Of a stretch of 42,971 nucleotides of DNA, positions 1 through 7,116 are shown piece by piece. Position numbers and translations under genes: made by a program. This stretch comes from a virus. The notes beneath the pieces were generated by a model, which had not been told where the DNA came from, searched no databases, and saw only the letters and a program-made list of their open reading frames with translations. The stretch's first letter is position 1. Every line of letters begins with the position of its first letter. The stretch spans positions 1 through 42,971 of IMG/VR virus record IMGVR_UViG_3300008459_000106. One strand, 5' to 3'.

Positions 1-20
1 TTGGCGGGAAATCTACGCAA
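1..20 (-). CDS. Start of a gene running off the window (partial)
   Basis: Only the first six codons are inside the window (MRRFPA, then cut). On the minus strand a near-perfect Shine-Dalgarno AGGAGGTGA overlaps the phoH stop codon and lies 6 nt (counting from GGAGG) before a TTG start at positions 20-18. The spacing implies that it is cotranscribed with and coupled to phoH. No function can be given from six residues. Confidence 0.45.
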
Positions 21-30
21 TAATCACCTC

Positions 31-765
31 CTAAACCGCGTAGAGTTTCAACACTGACCCAATGATGCTGTGGCGTTGCACGTCACGAGTTTGCATTTCG
101 CACACAGCAATTCCTGCCACTGCGGTTTGTTGCAGTTTGGCACATAGATCCAGCAGGCCGTTGTCTCCTTGAGCACGATCTGCTTGATCCACATCTCCTG
201 TGATCACTATCTTGGAATGTTGTCCAATGCGTGTCATCAGCATCTTGACCTGTGCTGGTGTGGCATTCTGCATTTCGTCTGCGATGATCCACGAATTTTT
301 GAAGGTCCGGCCTCTCATGTATGCCAGAGGAGATATTTCCAGAATCTGATCTTCAATCATGGCCAAGATGTCTTGTGGCCTATAGTATTCACGCATGACG
401 TCCAGTAAGGGACGAGTCCAAGGTTCCATTTTGGCAACTAAATTGCCGGGAAGAAAGCCATGACTTTCACCCTCCACACCCACTGCGGGTCTTGTCAGCA
501 CTATTCGATCGCATACTCCTTCTCTGAGATTCTTAACAGCAGCCAGCATGGCCAGGTACGTTTTGCCTGTGCCAGCGGGTCCTGCTGTGACTACAATGTG
601 TTGATCCGGATCTTGCAGGGCCATGACCAAGCGTTCTTGATTTCGTGTGCGAGGGATCAAGTCAATGCGACGAGGTTGTGCTCGCTGCGTTGAGTTAAAG
701 GCTATGGTGTTTGCTACTTCCAGGTTCATACGTTTTTGTGCTTTTTGTGCTCGTTGTCTACTCAA
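31..765 (-). CDS. phoH: PhoH-like P-loop ATPase
   Basis: A 244-residue PhoH-family ATPase, a very common gene of T4-like aquatic phages. The Walker A motif GPAGTGKT is at residues 62-69, and the Walker B region WIIADEMQN (about 159-167) is followed by the family-typical ATPAQVKMLMTRIG. A TGDVDQAD sensor segment lies near residue 190. Family members couple an NTPase (helicase-like) core to RNA metabolism or phosphate-stress responses, but the role in phages is unproven. The start is TTG at 765, chosen because AGGAG sits 8 nt upstream (TTAGGAG, positions 781-775); no better ATG has such a site. The first 45 residues are basic and glutamine-rich and precede the ATPase core. It is transcribed away from the gene pair at 933-2064. 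Confidence 0.95.
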   Translation of the reverse strand: MSRQRAQKAQKRMNLEVANTIAFNSTQRAQPRRIDLIPRTRNQERLVMALQDPDQHIVVTAGPAGTGKTYLAMLAAVKNLREGVCDRIVLTRPAVGVEGESHGFLPGNLVAKMEPWTRPLLDVMREYYRPQDILAMIEDQILEISPLAYMRGRTFKNSWIIADEMQNATPAQVKMLMTRIGQHSKIVITGDVDQADRAQGDNGLLDLCAKLQQTAVAGIAVCEMQTRDVQRHSIIGSVLKLYAV

Positions 766-932
766 GTGTTATTCTCCTAAGCCCTGTAGGGCCTGGTATT
801 TACGGTGCAAGATTTGACAATAACGGAGTGGTATTTTCAAATATTTGGTTGCTAAATATTAACCAGGCAGCATAAAAGTACCATGACTCAAGTCTGTTGT
901 ACGTACTCAACAACTTTGGTAAATAATGTATT
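766..932. other. Divergent intergenic region
   Basis: A 167-bp spacer between phoH (minus) and the gene at 933 (plus). It contains a small hairpin (GCCCT-GT-AGGGC, 781-792), an AT-rich stretch with TAAATA boxes on the + strand at 853-858 and 920-925, and the reverse complement GTAAATACC facing phoH (around 808-816). It most likely holds promoters for both directions. No RNA gene was recognised. Confidence 0.5.
920..925 (+). promoter_or_regulatory. Late-promoter-like TAAATA box, leaderless arrangement
   Basis: TAAATA ends 7 nt before the ATG at 933 and no Shine-Dalgarno lies between. A weak TTGTAC is 17 bp upstream (897-902). If used as a T4-type late -10 box, transcription would begin at about the start codon. 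Confidence 0.45.
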
Positions 933-1544
933 ATGCAAACCAAAAACATTCACGGCATCAACGACAAAGAACTGTTTAAAAATCACGAAGATTACTGGCA
1001 GGTGGCTGACAACATCCGTGACATTTACATGAGTGACGGTAGCCTGACCACGCTGCTGGACTTTGAACGTGTGCTGGACGAGATGGATATCTACGCATTT
1101 AAGAACTGGGAAATTGGTGAACTAGTGGCCGGCCCAGACATCAACAAATACACAGTGGGTGTGACTTTCATGTGGCCGGAAAAAATGATGCCGGACCCCA
1201 GAGGCGGCAAACGTCTGCTGCCATTTGATTGCAAAGTTACTTATAAAAAGCAAAAGATCAAAATTCCCATCCGGATCAACGATCCGTCAGATTACGTTCC
1301 CGGCACCAAGAAAGCCCGCATTGTTGAAAAACCTGTGTGGCTGGTGGAAATTGTCATGCCCAAGCGACTCATGAGTGAAATACGCACAGGCTCAATAGAG
1401 ATGGAAGGCCAAGAAATTGACCTGGACGAACTAGACGCAGCCTACGAGCAGGATCTAGACAAAGAAGACACACAAAGTGATGCAAAGGCACAAGATGCAC
1501 AACAAAACCTCGAACAAGACCTTGCCCCCGTCCCAGCTGCTTGA
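933..1544 (+). CDS. Conserved phage protein of unknown function
   Basis: A 203-residue soluble protein that I do not recognise by function; I have the impression of similar proteins in aquatic T4-like phages, encoded next to a partner like the following gene. Visible features: an acidic N-terminal helical part (residues 1-45, SDGSLTTLLDFERVLDE), a central region with aromatic and Pro-rich strands (FMWPEKMMPDPRGGKRLLPF, about 88-107), a WLVEIVMPKRL segment, and an acidic, Gln-rich tail (155-203) ending in a low-complexity stretch. There is no signal peptide or membrane segment. A TAAATA box lies 7 nt before the ATG without a Shine-Dalgarno. Its 3' end overlaps the next gene by 50 nt, implying translational coupling. 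Confidence 0.8.
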   Translation: MQTKNIHGINDKELFKNHEDYWQVADNIRDIYMSDGSLTTLLDFERVLDEMDIYAFKNWEIGELVAGPDINKYTVGVTFMWPEKMMPDPRGGKRLLPFDCKVTYKKQKIKIPIRINDPSDYVPGTKKARIVEKPVWLVEIVMPKRLMSEIRTGSIEMEGQEIDLDELDAAYEQDLDKEDTQSDAKAQDAQQNLEQDLAPVPAA

Positions 1545-2064
1545 AGGGCTACAGTACCGTGACCTAGAGGGCATGATGAAGTCCACTGTTCATGTGGACG
1601 AATTTAGTGGCAAAATGGGCGACGATGAAGACATCATTGTACTCAGCTTCTTTGTGCGTGACAAACAGGCTGCCAAGGACCTGGTGGCCTGGTTTGAAAA
1701 GGGCTATGACTTTGTGTTGGATGCTGACCGCTCACCAGGCGAGATCAAACCATCACGTTTTTTGGTATATGTTGAAATTCGCAGACGCAGTGCCGCACCA
1801 CAGTACGTGGCTGAACTGATTGATGACCTGGGCACACTAACAGAACACGAGAGTGAAGACTGGACCATGAAGTATGATGGCCGAACACAACCCTGGTCAG
1901 AAGAAGCGTTTGCAAGCACTGTACCTCTCACACCCGATGACTATCGTCGCACACATGAGTCAGAATTGAACGAGTGGCGCACTGCTGCTGGTTTGCCTGT
2001 AAAACAAATTCACGAGACCAAACCTGACATGCGGGCCTTGCAGGCCGCTGCTGGCCTTATCTAA
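1495..2064 (+). CDS. Conserved phage protein of unknown function
   Basis: A 189-residue acidic protein, not recognised by function. The core GDDEDIIVLSFFVRDKQAAK followed by an FEKGYDFVLDADRSPGE segment looks like an alternating beta/alpha fold. It ends with a Pro- and Trp-containing tail. An upstream GTG (1477) and ATG (1480) are in frame, but ATG 1495 is preferred because AAAGG (1484-1488) lies 6 nt upstream. The gene starts inside the 3' end of the preceding gene. Its stop (2062-2064) overlaps the end of the convergent methyltransferase gene by 8 nt. The tight pairing with the gene at 933 suggests that the two products act together. Confidence 0.75.
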   Translation: MHNKTSNKTLPPSQLLEGLQYRDLEGMMKSTVHVDEFSGKMGDDEDIIVLSFFVRDKQAAKDLVAWFEKGYDFVLDADRSPGEIKPSRFLVYVEIRRRSAAPQYVAELIDDLGTLTEHESEDWTMKYDGRTQPWSEEAFASTVPLTPDDYRRTHESELNEWRTAAGLPVKQIHETKPDMRALQAAAGLI

Positions 2065-2572
2065 CCCACTCGCAGTAGATTCTGTTGTTGGAATCCTGCT
2101 GTAGATCAGCAACACAAAATTCAAACTGATCAGCATATTTTTGCAACAGTTCTGGAGTCCAGTTAAAAAAATCAATCGCTTGACAATGCTCATTGCCATG
2201 ATCCTGCCGCCCAGGATTGCAACGCCAGTAGATTCTAGCATGCGGTGTCAGTAATTGAACCACATGACCAATCTGCCGCAGTATTGTGTCTTCGGTGCCA
2301 AAATTGATACTGCCTAAACAGAACGCCACATTGAATTGAATGTTGCTCTCAAACTCTTCGATGGTACACTTGACATCTGCCGAATCAAACGCAGGATCAA
2401 TTCCGGTCAAATTGGCAATACGTGCTTTGAACGGATTGGGACCACAGCCTACATCCAATACTGATTCGCCTAATTTTATCTTTTGCAGCAAAGCCCATCC
2501 AGAATACTCATATTGATCAATGTTTGAGTGCCAATGTGTGCTGAAATATTTGTCCAGGGTGTGTTGATCCAT
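2057..2572 (-). CDS. Class I SAM-dependent methyltransferase
   Basis: A 171-residue protein with the Rossmann methyltransferase motif I VLDVGCGPN (about 38-46), then an acidic residue after the second strand (LTGIDPAF, about 58-65) and a hydrophobic motif IV-like stretch NVAFCLGSINFG. The small size suggests a Rossmann core with a short cap. The substrate is unknown; the neighbouring sulfotransferase-like and glycan genes would fit a surface or small-molecule substrate, but this is inference. The start is placed at ATG 2570-2572 (MDQHTLDKYF). The longer reading frame to 2710 would overlap the divergent gene at 2589 almost wholly and adds a segment without domain character. Confidence 0.8.
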   Translation of the reverse strand: MDQHTLDKYFSTHWHSNIDQYEYSGWALLQKIKLGESVLDVGCGPNPFKARIANLTGIDPAFDSADVKCTIEEFESNIQFNVAFCLGSINFGTEDTILRQIGHVVQLLTPHARIYWRCNPGRQDHGNEHCQAIDFFNWTPELLQKYADQFEFCVADLQQDSNNRIYCEWVR

Positions 2573-2588
2573 ATAATTAATTATACAA

Positions 2589-3164
2589 ATGCTTCCCAAC
2601 AGAATATTTCTAACTGGCGTGCCTGGTTCACGTTGGTCAGGTATTGCACAGACCTTGGAGTCTATTCCAGGATTTAATACCACAGACCGTACACCTGCTC
2701 GCACATACACACATCACAGTTACACAGGACATCAAGGTGCGTACTTTGGTCCGGGCATGGAACTGGAATGTCTGTTGAGTGCTGATTACATTGACTCAGC
2801 ATGGACCGAGCCCGGTGGCACACGATTGGTCAAAAGCCATGACTGGGCATATATGTTGCCCAAGGTCACACAAGTATTTCCCAATGACTGGATCATGCTG
2901 GTGTATCGTCCAGACATGGCCAGTTACGCATGGTGGCACGAAGCCGGAGGGTTTCAGATCAAGTACCCTTGTTACGATGCCTACCAGGACAGCACAGGTA
3001 TGTTGGCAGCAATCACTCGACAGAATCAGTGCATACTGGAATATGCACACAGTAGAAATGCCACTTGGCATCACTTCACTTCCGAGTGGGTTGAAAGTAC
3101 ATTTGGATATAAGGTTGAGATTGCACGAACTTTTCCAGATATTTTAGTAACGGTGTTTAAATGA
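2589..3164 (+). CDS. Sulfotransferase-like P-loop protein
   Basis: A 191-residue protein starting with MLPNRIFLTGVPGSRWSGIA. Its strand-loop-helix with G-x-P-G-S-x-W-S resembles the PAPS-binding 5' loop of sulfotransferases. A strand LVKSHDWAYML (about 82-92) and a WIMLVYRPDMASYAWW segment (about 102-117) match the second conserved region (VYRPD, equivalent to the R-x-P loop). Sulfotransferases move sulfate from PAPS to sugars or other acceptors; here the acceptor is unknown. The gene diverges from the methyltransferase by only 16 nt and overlaps the next gene by ATGA. It could also be another P-loop kinase-like family. Confidence 0.6.
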   Translation: MLPNRIFLTGVPGSRWSGIAQTLESIPGFNTTDRTPARTYTHHSYTGHQGAYFGPGMELECLLSADYIDSAWTEPGGTRLVKSHDWAYMLPKVTQVFPNDWIMLVYRPDMASYAWWHEAGGFQIKYPCYDAYQDSTGMLAAITRQNQCILEYAHSRNATWHHFTSEWVESTFGYKVEIARTFPDILVTVFK

Positions 3165-3394
3165 AACGAGATCATGTTTGGTATATCAAGTACGCCAGTG
3201 CTGTCACAATCTTGTGTGCCATGGTATTGCATACGTTTGGCATCACGCCCTGGAACAGTTTTGTACAACTGATCGGAGCCTGTGGCTGGGTCTATGTGGG
3301 ATACAAGTGGAATGAACGAGCTCTGATGTTGAACTTCGTGCCACAGTTCTTTATCATTATACCAGCACTGGTGTACATATATTTTTTAAAATGA
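3161..3394 (+). CDS. Small membrane protein with three predicted TM helices
   Basis: A 77-residue hydrophobic protein with segments at about residues 9-26, 33-47 and 56-75, joined by a conserved-looking WVYVGYKWNERALM loop. It overlaps the previous gene by ATGA (start 3161, previous stop 3164) and its stop overlaps the Bug gene in the same way. It could assist the solute-binding protein next to it, but it is too short for a complete TctB (four helices, about 150 residues). Function unknown. Confidence 0.75.
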   Translation: MKRDHVWYIKYASAVTILCAMVLHTFGITPWNSFVQLIGACGWVYVGYKWNERALMLNFVPQFFIIIPALVYIYFLK

Positions 3395-4356
3395 AACGAC
3401 TACTCCTACTCTTATTACTGGTTCCTATCATGGCTGCTGCCTGGGAACCCACACGCCCTGTCACAATTGTGATAGGCAACGCACCTGGTGCTGGCAACGA
3501 AATAGCATTTAGAAAACTGTCACAGATCATCAGCCGCACAAACAAAAAGATCACGTTTGTTGTGGAAAATCGTGCAGGGGCAGACAGTGTGATTGCCATG
3601 AATCACCTTATGACTGTGCTGCCAGATGGGCATACCATTGCTGCACTCAATCACATGAGTCAGTATGTCACGCAGGATATCTGGCAGCGTGACATCAAAC
3701 GCTATGAGTATAACACATTTGAAGATGTGCTCACAATAGGCAAAAGTCCACTAGTGCTTGTTGCCATTGCCACTAGTGCTGTGAACACTCCAGATGAGTT
3801 TGCCACGCTGCTACGCACCACACAGCAGCCTGTGTTTATTGCTGTGGGATCGGGCGCACACCGAATCACCCTTGAATACTTGATGATGAAAACTTCAGGC
3901 AATCGCAGCCTGATAAAACACATACAATTCAACGGCCCTGCACAAGCCCTGCAAAGTGTGGCCAGTAGTGCAGGTGGCACAGAATTTGGTATCATGCCAT
4001 TGGCCATAGCCCGTCCGCTAATAGAAGCAGGTCGAGTCCGAGCTATTGGTATCACTGGAGATCGCAAAGTTGCACAAATGCCAACCATCCCGCTGTTGAG
4101 AAAAATTGCCCCTGGAATCAATGTATTTGCAGCCTGGAATCTTGTGCTGCCCCCTCGTACAGACCGAGTAATAGTGGACTATTATGCTAATTTATTTGCT
4201 AGAGCTATAAATACAGTTGAATATCAAGAGTGGATGGATCAAAACTTGGTATTTGTGGACAGCAGAGAGCTAGATCCAGATGGTTTGAGGCAGCATGCCC
4301 AAGAACTGCGACGAACATTCCTACCCCTAGCAAACCAAATCAACCCCAACGAATAA
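3391..4356 (+). CDS. Bug/TctC-family periplasmic solute-binding protein
   Basis: A 321-residue protein with an Sec-type signal peptide (MKRLLLLLLLVPIMAAA, cleavage about residue 17). It then has the Bug-family start TRPVTIVIGNAPGAGNEIAF, the VVENRAGADSVIA loop that contacts the ligand carboxylate, a second binding motif FIAVGSGAHRITLEYL, and a family-typical C-terminal half (GRVRAIGITGDRKVAQMPTIP). Length matches the family (about 320). Bug/TctC proteins bind carboxylates (citrate, aspartate, phthalate-like acids) in the periplasm and pass them to the TctAB permease. TctA and TctB are not in the window, so the product would have to work with a host permease. It overlaps the small membrane gene by ATGA, so it is embedded in the phage operon. 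The GAGNE loop differs from the usual P-G-G-x-x-D, which may reflect a changed ligand. It is likely an acquired host-metabolism gene. Confidence 0.88.
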   Translation: MKRLLLLLLLVPIMAAAWEPTRPVTIVIGNAPGAGNEIAFRKLSQIISRTNKKITFVVENRAGADSVIAMNHLMTVLPDGHTIAALNHMSQYVTQDIWQRDIKRYEYNTFEDVLTIGKSPLVLVAIATSAVNTPDEFATLLRTTQQPVFIAVGSGAHRITLEYLMMKTSGNRSLIKHIQFNGPAQALQSVASSAGGTEFGIMPLAIARPLIEAGRVRAIGITGDRKVAQMPTIPLLRKIAPGINVFAAWNLVLPPRTDRVIVDYYANLFARAINTVEYQEWMDQNLVFVDSRELDPDGLRQHAQELRRTFLPLANQINPNE

Positions 4357-4358
4357 CA

Positions 4359-4364
4359 TAAATA
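4359..4364 (+). promoter_or_regulatory. Late-promoter-like box CATAAATAT
   Basis: TAAATA lies just after the stop codon of the Bug gene and 31 nt before the ATG at 4396, which has its own AAGGAG site. This is a late box with a normal leader, unlike the leaderless cases. Confidence 0.45.
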
Positions 4365-4367
4365 TTC

Positions 4368-4381
4368 GTGTATCGATACAC
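4368..4381. repeat. Perfect 14-bp palindrome in the leader of the ferritin-like gene
   Basis: GTGTATCGATACAC reads the same on both strands. It sits between the TAAATA box and the Shine-Dalgarno, where it could be an operator or a small mRNA hairpin. Confidence 0.5.
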
Positions 4382-4395
4382 TTAAGGAGAATACG

Positions 4396-5091
4396 ATGGA
4401 TGCAAAACAATTTGTTAAAAAACTAGTTGAGGACAATCAAGCATTGTTCCAGGCCAGTCAACACAACGTTAAAGAATACTTTGACAGCAAGCCTGCTCAA
4501 GAAGAATTAGTAGAGCACTTTGTGGGCCGCATGGTCAACGAGCGCATGAACATGGTTGAAATCAGCCAAGCCATTGCTCAGATGCCTGCTGACACCCCAA
4601 CAGAAGAACTTGAACTGTTGACTCGTCAAGCACAAGACGAAGCCCGCCACTTCCGCATGGTCAAAGAAGTCATTGAGCACATGACTGGTCAGCCGCTAGA
4701 CGTAGCTGCTGCCATCGCTGCCGAGGCTGCCAAACCCACTGCCAAAGGTGCTGGCTTGTTGGCCAAGTACGGCGCAGAAACTGATCCTGCTGCTCTGGCT
4801 GCATATCAGTTGGTGGCCGAAGGCCGTGCCGAAGCTGTTTGGAATCAAATGGCTGACTGCATTGAAGACGAGTTTATTTCTACTTCATATGCCAAGATTG
4901 CCCGGGACGAAGGCTTCCATGCCAATATTGGTGGTTGGAAATTGGAAAAATTGGCTCAAGACGAAGCCACTCAACAACGTGTTGAAGCCTTGGTGGTTAA
5001 GATGCGTCGGGACTTGTATGACATTTCATGCAAGAACACTGTGGCTGCTGCGGCAGGCCGACAACTAGTGGCTGACGCCTACGGTTGGTAA
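4396..5091 (+). CDS. Ferritin-like di-iron protein
   Basis: A 231-residue all-helical protein with two di-iron half-sites: E-x-x-H in DEARHFRMV (E82, H85) and DEGFHANIG (E172, H175), plus further Glu at about residues 49 (VNERMN), 142 (AEGRAE) and 157 (CIEDEF). This E...ExxH...E...ExxH order is that of ferritin-like di-iron oxidases and oxygenases, not of Dps (a separate Dps is at 30855). The reaction is unknown. It has a strong Shine-Dalgarno (TAAGGAG, 8 nt upstream) and its own late-like box. The stop TAA overlaps the ATG of the next gene (TAATG), linking it to a glutamine amidotransferase. The segment LVAEGRAE looks like the VAE motif described elsewhere but is part of the metal site, so I do not count it. 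Confidence 0.75.
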   Translation: MDAKQFVKKLVEDNQALFQASQHNVKEYFDSKPAQEELVEHFVGRMVNERMNMVEISQAIAQMPADTPTEELELLTRQAQDEARHFRMVKEVIEHMTGQPLDVAAAIAAEAAKPTAKGAGLLAKYGAETDPAALAAYQLVAEGRAEAVWNQMADCIEDEFISTSYAKIARDEGFHANIGGWKLEKLAQDEATQQRVEALVVKMRRDLYDISCKNTVAAAAGRQLVADAYGW

Positions 5092-5624
5092 TGCGAATAG
5101 GACTCACCCAACGAGTCCTGTTTCACCGAGATCGAGCGTATGATTCCTTGGAGCACTCATGGTATGAGTTTTTGCAAGGACATACGCTTGTTTCTATTCC
5201 AAACAGACTCCCAATATCAATCCCAGATCTAGATGTGTTGATCATCACCGGCGGCGATGACCATCCTGTGCGCAACCAAGTTGAACATGAATTGATTGAC
5301 GTCATGACAGCTCGTAATGTTCCTGTGATAGGTATTTGTCATGGTTGTCAACTGTTGACAACCAAACTAGGCGGCTCAATTGTGCCTGTGGATGATCACC
5401 AGGGCAGTTATCATGAAATCTCTTATAACAATCAACAGCACCTAGTCAACAGTTATCATACCCTGCGCATAAAACAACTGCCTCCTGGGGCAACTGGCTT
5501 GGCACACGACCCAGACGGCAACACGGAAGCCTGGATACATGGCTTGACAGCTGGCATAATGTGGCATCCTGAGCGCATGAAAGAACCATGGGTTCCAAGA
5601 GAAATTGCGGTGCTGTTTAATTGA
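5091..5624 (+). CDS. Class I glutamine amidotransferase (peptidase C26-like)
   Basis: A 177-residue GATase-1 domain with the nucleophile elbow GICHGCQ (Cys83) and the His-x-Glu pair in MWHPERM (His159, Glu161), giving a complete Cys-His-Glu triad. A TGGDDHP loop (about 53-59) is typical of the gamma-glutamyl-GABA hydrolase/C26 branch. It probably hydrolyses glutamine or a gamma-glutamyl compound. Whether it supplies ammonia to a synthetase is unknown, as no synthetase is adjacent. The start is ATG 5091, which overlaps the previous stop; the in-frame TTG at 5085 has no better support. The end overlaps the next gene by TTGA. Confidence 0.85.
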   Translation: MRIGLTQRVLFHRDRAYDSLEHSWYEFLQGHTLVSIPNRLPISIPDLDVLIITGGDDHPVRNQVEHELIDVMTARNVPVIGICHGCQLLTTKLGGSIVPVDDHQGSYHEISYNNQQHLVNSYHTLRIKQLPPGATGLAHDPDGNTEAWIHGLTAGIMWHPERMKEPWVPREIAVLFN

Positions 5625-6649
5625 ATAAACTAATATATTATCCCACAGGTTGCTACGGCACTTTTTTACAGTGGTTGTGTAACACCCCTGCAGAGTTGCA
5701 AGAGCAAAATTTGCCGTTTCACACCGATGGCAACAGCCACGGCTATGTGCTGTCAGATCAATACAAACTGTTGGTCACACCACAATGTTACCGTGATTTT
5801 GTGAGTACTCAGTATGACACAGTGGTATCATGTATCTGGCCCTTGGACCACAACGGCAAAATGTTCAATGAAAAAGGGCTGTCAAATTTTTATTACAACT
5901 TGACTCATGGTCATCTGCAATATTTTCAAAATTATTCAGTACAGGTCTGTGTAATATATCCAACTGTTACTAGTAAGATTTGGTGGTGGCACAACAACTG
6001 CAAAAAAGTTGTTTGGTCACCTGGTATGTATGACAAAAAAATCAACAGTTTTGCTCCGGGCAGTGAAGAGGCCCAAATAATGATCTCGTCCCAGGCTTGG
6101 TTGACTGCCGAGGATCCTATTGAACGAGCCAAAATACAAATGAGTTATTATGAATCTCGAGCCTGGTACCAACGCTTGATGAATAAATTTCAATGTGATC
6201 AAACTCAAAATCTTTCCCTGGGACAGTTGCGTACCGTAATGGCACAGTCTATTAGATATGAGTTTTCGGACTATGTGAGTCATTGGGCTCTGTTACCAGC
6301 ACAGTTTCCCAAGATAAGATTTATATCTCTAGATCAACTGCGTGACAATACCTTGGAATCAATTCAACACATGTTTGATCATTTGGCCGTGGGATCAACA
6401 GCGCCGGCACACAATGTACTAGGTCAATGGTCTAAATTACAGACCACAATGCACAGGGATCAAGAACACAAAGAAATTATACAGGCAATACAGCAGGGAC
6501 AAGACAAAGACTGGAGTGAGTTGAATTTTGATATATTTGATGAGGTTTATTTGTTGCATGAGTTAGTTTACAAAAATAGACTGCATCTGAATGTGCATCA
6601 TTTAGACAAACTGCCTACCAACACACATGACCTATTGCTACTTCGCTAA
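5621..6649 (+). CDS. Unknown protein, possible P-loop/sulfotransferase-like fold
   Basis: A 342-residue protein beginning MNKLIYYPTGCYGTFLQWL: a strand, then a Gly-containing loop with T-x-x-x-W, then a helix. It thus loosely resembles the start of the sulfotransferase-like gene at 2589, but the rest is not recognised. It is rich in Trp, Tyr, His and Gln. A second Rossmann-like strand IRFISLDQLRDNTLESIQHMF (about 229-249) precedes a helical C-terminal part, again like the distal part of sulfotransferases. The start is TTG within TTGA, coupled to the amidotransferase. The function is open. Confidence 0.7.
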   Translation: MNKLIYYPTGCYGTFLQWLCNTPAELQEQNLPFHTDGNSHGYVLSDQYKLLVTPQCYRDFVSTQYDTVVSCIWPLDHNGKMFNEKGLSNFYYNLTHGHLQYFQNYSVQVCVIYPTVTSKIWWWHNNCKKVVWSPGMYDKKINSFAPGSEEAQIMISSQAWLTAEDPIERAKIQMSYYESRAWYQRLMNKFQCDQTQNLSLGQLRTVMAQSIRYEFSDYVSHWALLPAQFPKIRFISLDQLRDNTLESIQHMFDHLAVGSTAPAHNVLGQWSKLQTTMHRDQEHKEIIQAIQQGQDKDWSELNFDIFDEVYLLHELVYKNRLHLNVHHLDKLPTNTHDLLLLR

Positions 6650-6652
6650 ATA
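6647..6652 (+). promoter_or_regulatory. TAAATA box, leaderless arrangement
   Basis: The TAA stop of the previous gene is also the first half of CTAAATA, which ends 5 nt before ATG 6658. There is no Shine-Dalgarno in the 5-nt gap. Confidence 0.45.
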
Positions 6653-6657
6653 TCAAT

Positions 6658-7116
6658 ATGTGGATTTTACATTTCTTACCTGACGCACTTATACTTTGGA
6701 TCTGCAACATTGTACTGTTGGTAGGTATCGCACTGACTGTGACAGTGTTCTTTATCAAGCGCATACCCATCATTAACCAATATCGGACGCCCGCACAGGT
6801 CCTGGGCATGGCACTGTTGGTTCTTGGTGTGTACTGGCGCGGCGGCTATGCAATTGAACAAGAATGGCGTGAGCGTGTGGCGGCAGTAGAAGCGCGAGTC
6901 GCGGCTGCTGAAGCACAAAGCAAAGAAGAAAATGTCAAGATTGTCACCAAGGTTGTGACCAAGACACAGGTCATACGCACACGTGGCGAAACCATCACCA
7001 AATACATTGACCGGGAAATTGTACAATATGATACAAAGTTTGCGCCTGGTGGTCAGTGTGAAATTCCTAGAGAATTTATCAAAGCGCATAATGATGCAGC
7101 AGAGGCACCCAAATGA
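6658..7116 (+). CDS. Inner-membrane spanin-like protein (Rz type)
   Basis: A 152-residue protein with two hydrophobic segments (about residues 8-33 and 43-60), then an Ala/Glu coiled coil (about 65-100, RVAAVEARVAAAEAQSKEEN), a Val/Thr-rich linker with repeated VVTKTQVI-like strands, and a C-terminal CEIPREFIKAHNDAAE. The ending C-x-(I/L)-P-x-x-F-x-x-x-H-x-A-A is one I associate with Rz-like proteins of tailed phages. An i-spanin spans the periplasm with its o-spanin to fuse inner and outer membranes at lysis; the lipoprotein partner is at 7841. The second TM helix is unusual for a classical Rz. It overlaps the next gene by ATGA. Confidence 0.6.
   Translation: MWILHFLPDALILWICNIVLLVGIALTVTVFFIKRIPIINQYRTPAQVLGMALLVLGVYWRGGYAIEQEWRERVAAVEARVAAAEAQSKEENVKIVTKVVTKTQVIRTRGETITKYIDREIVQYDTKFAPGGQCEIPREFIKAHNDAAEAPK

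Noticed and set aside
2573-2710. Longer start for the minus-strand methyltransferase (to 2710).
   Set aside because: It would run through most of the start of the divergent sulfotransferase-like gene and adds no domain; ATG 2572 is used instead.
4813-4836. LVAEGRAE in the ferritin-like protein and GVAED (residues 33-37) in the sliding clamp look like the VAE linker.
   Set aside because: Both lie inside conserved folds (metal site and clamp beta strand) of proteins that are not internal proteins. They show that the short motif can occur by chance, so only copies in the QGxxE context and at domain boundaries are counted.
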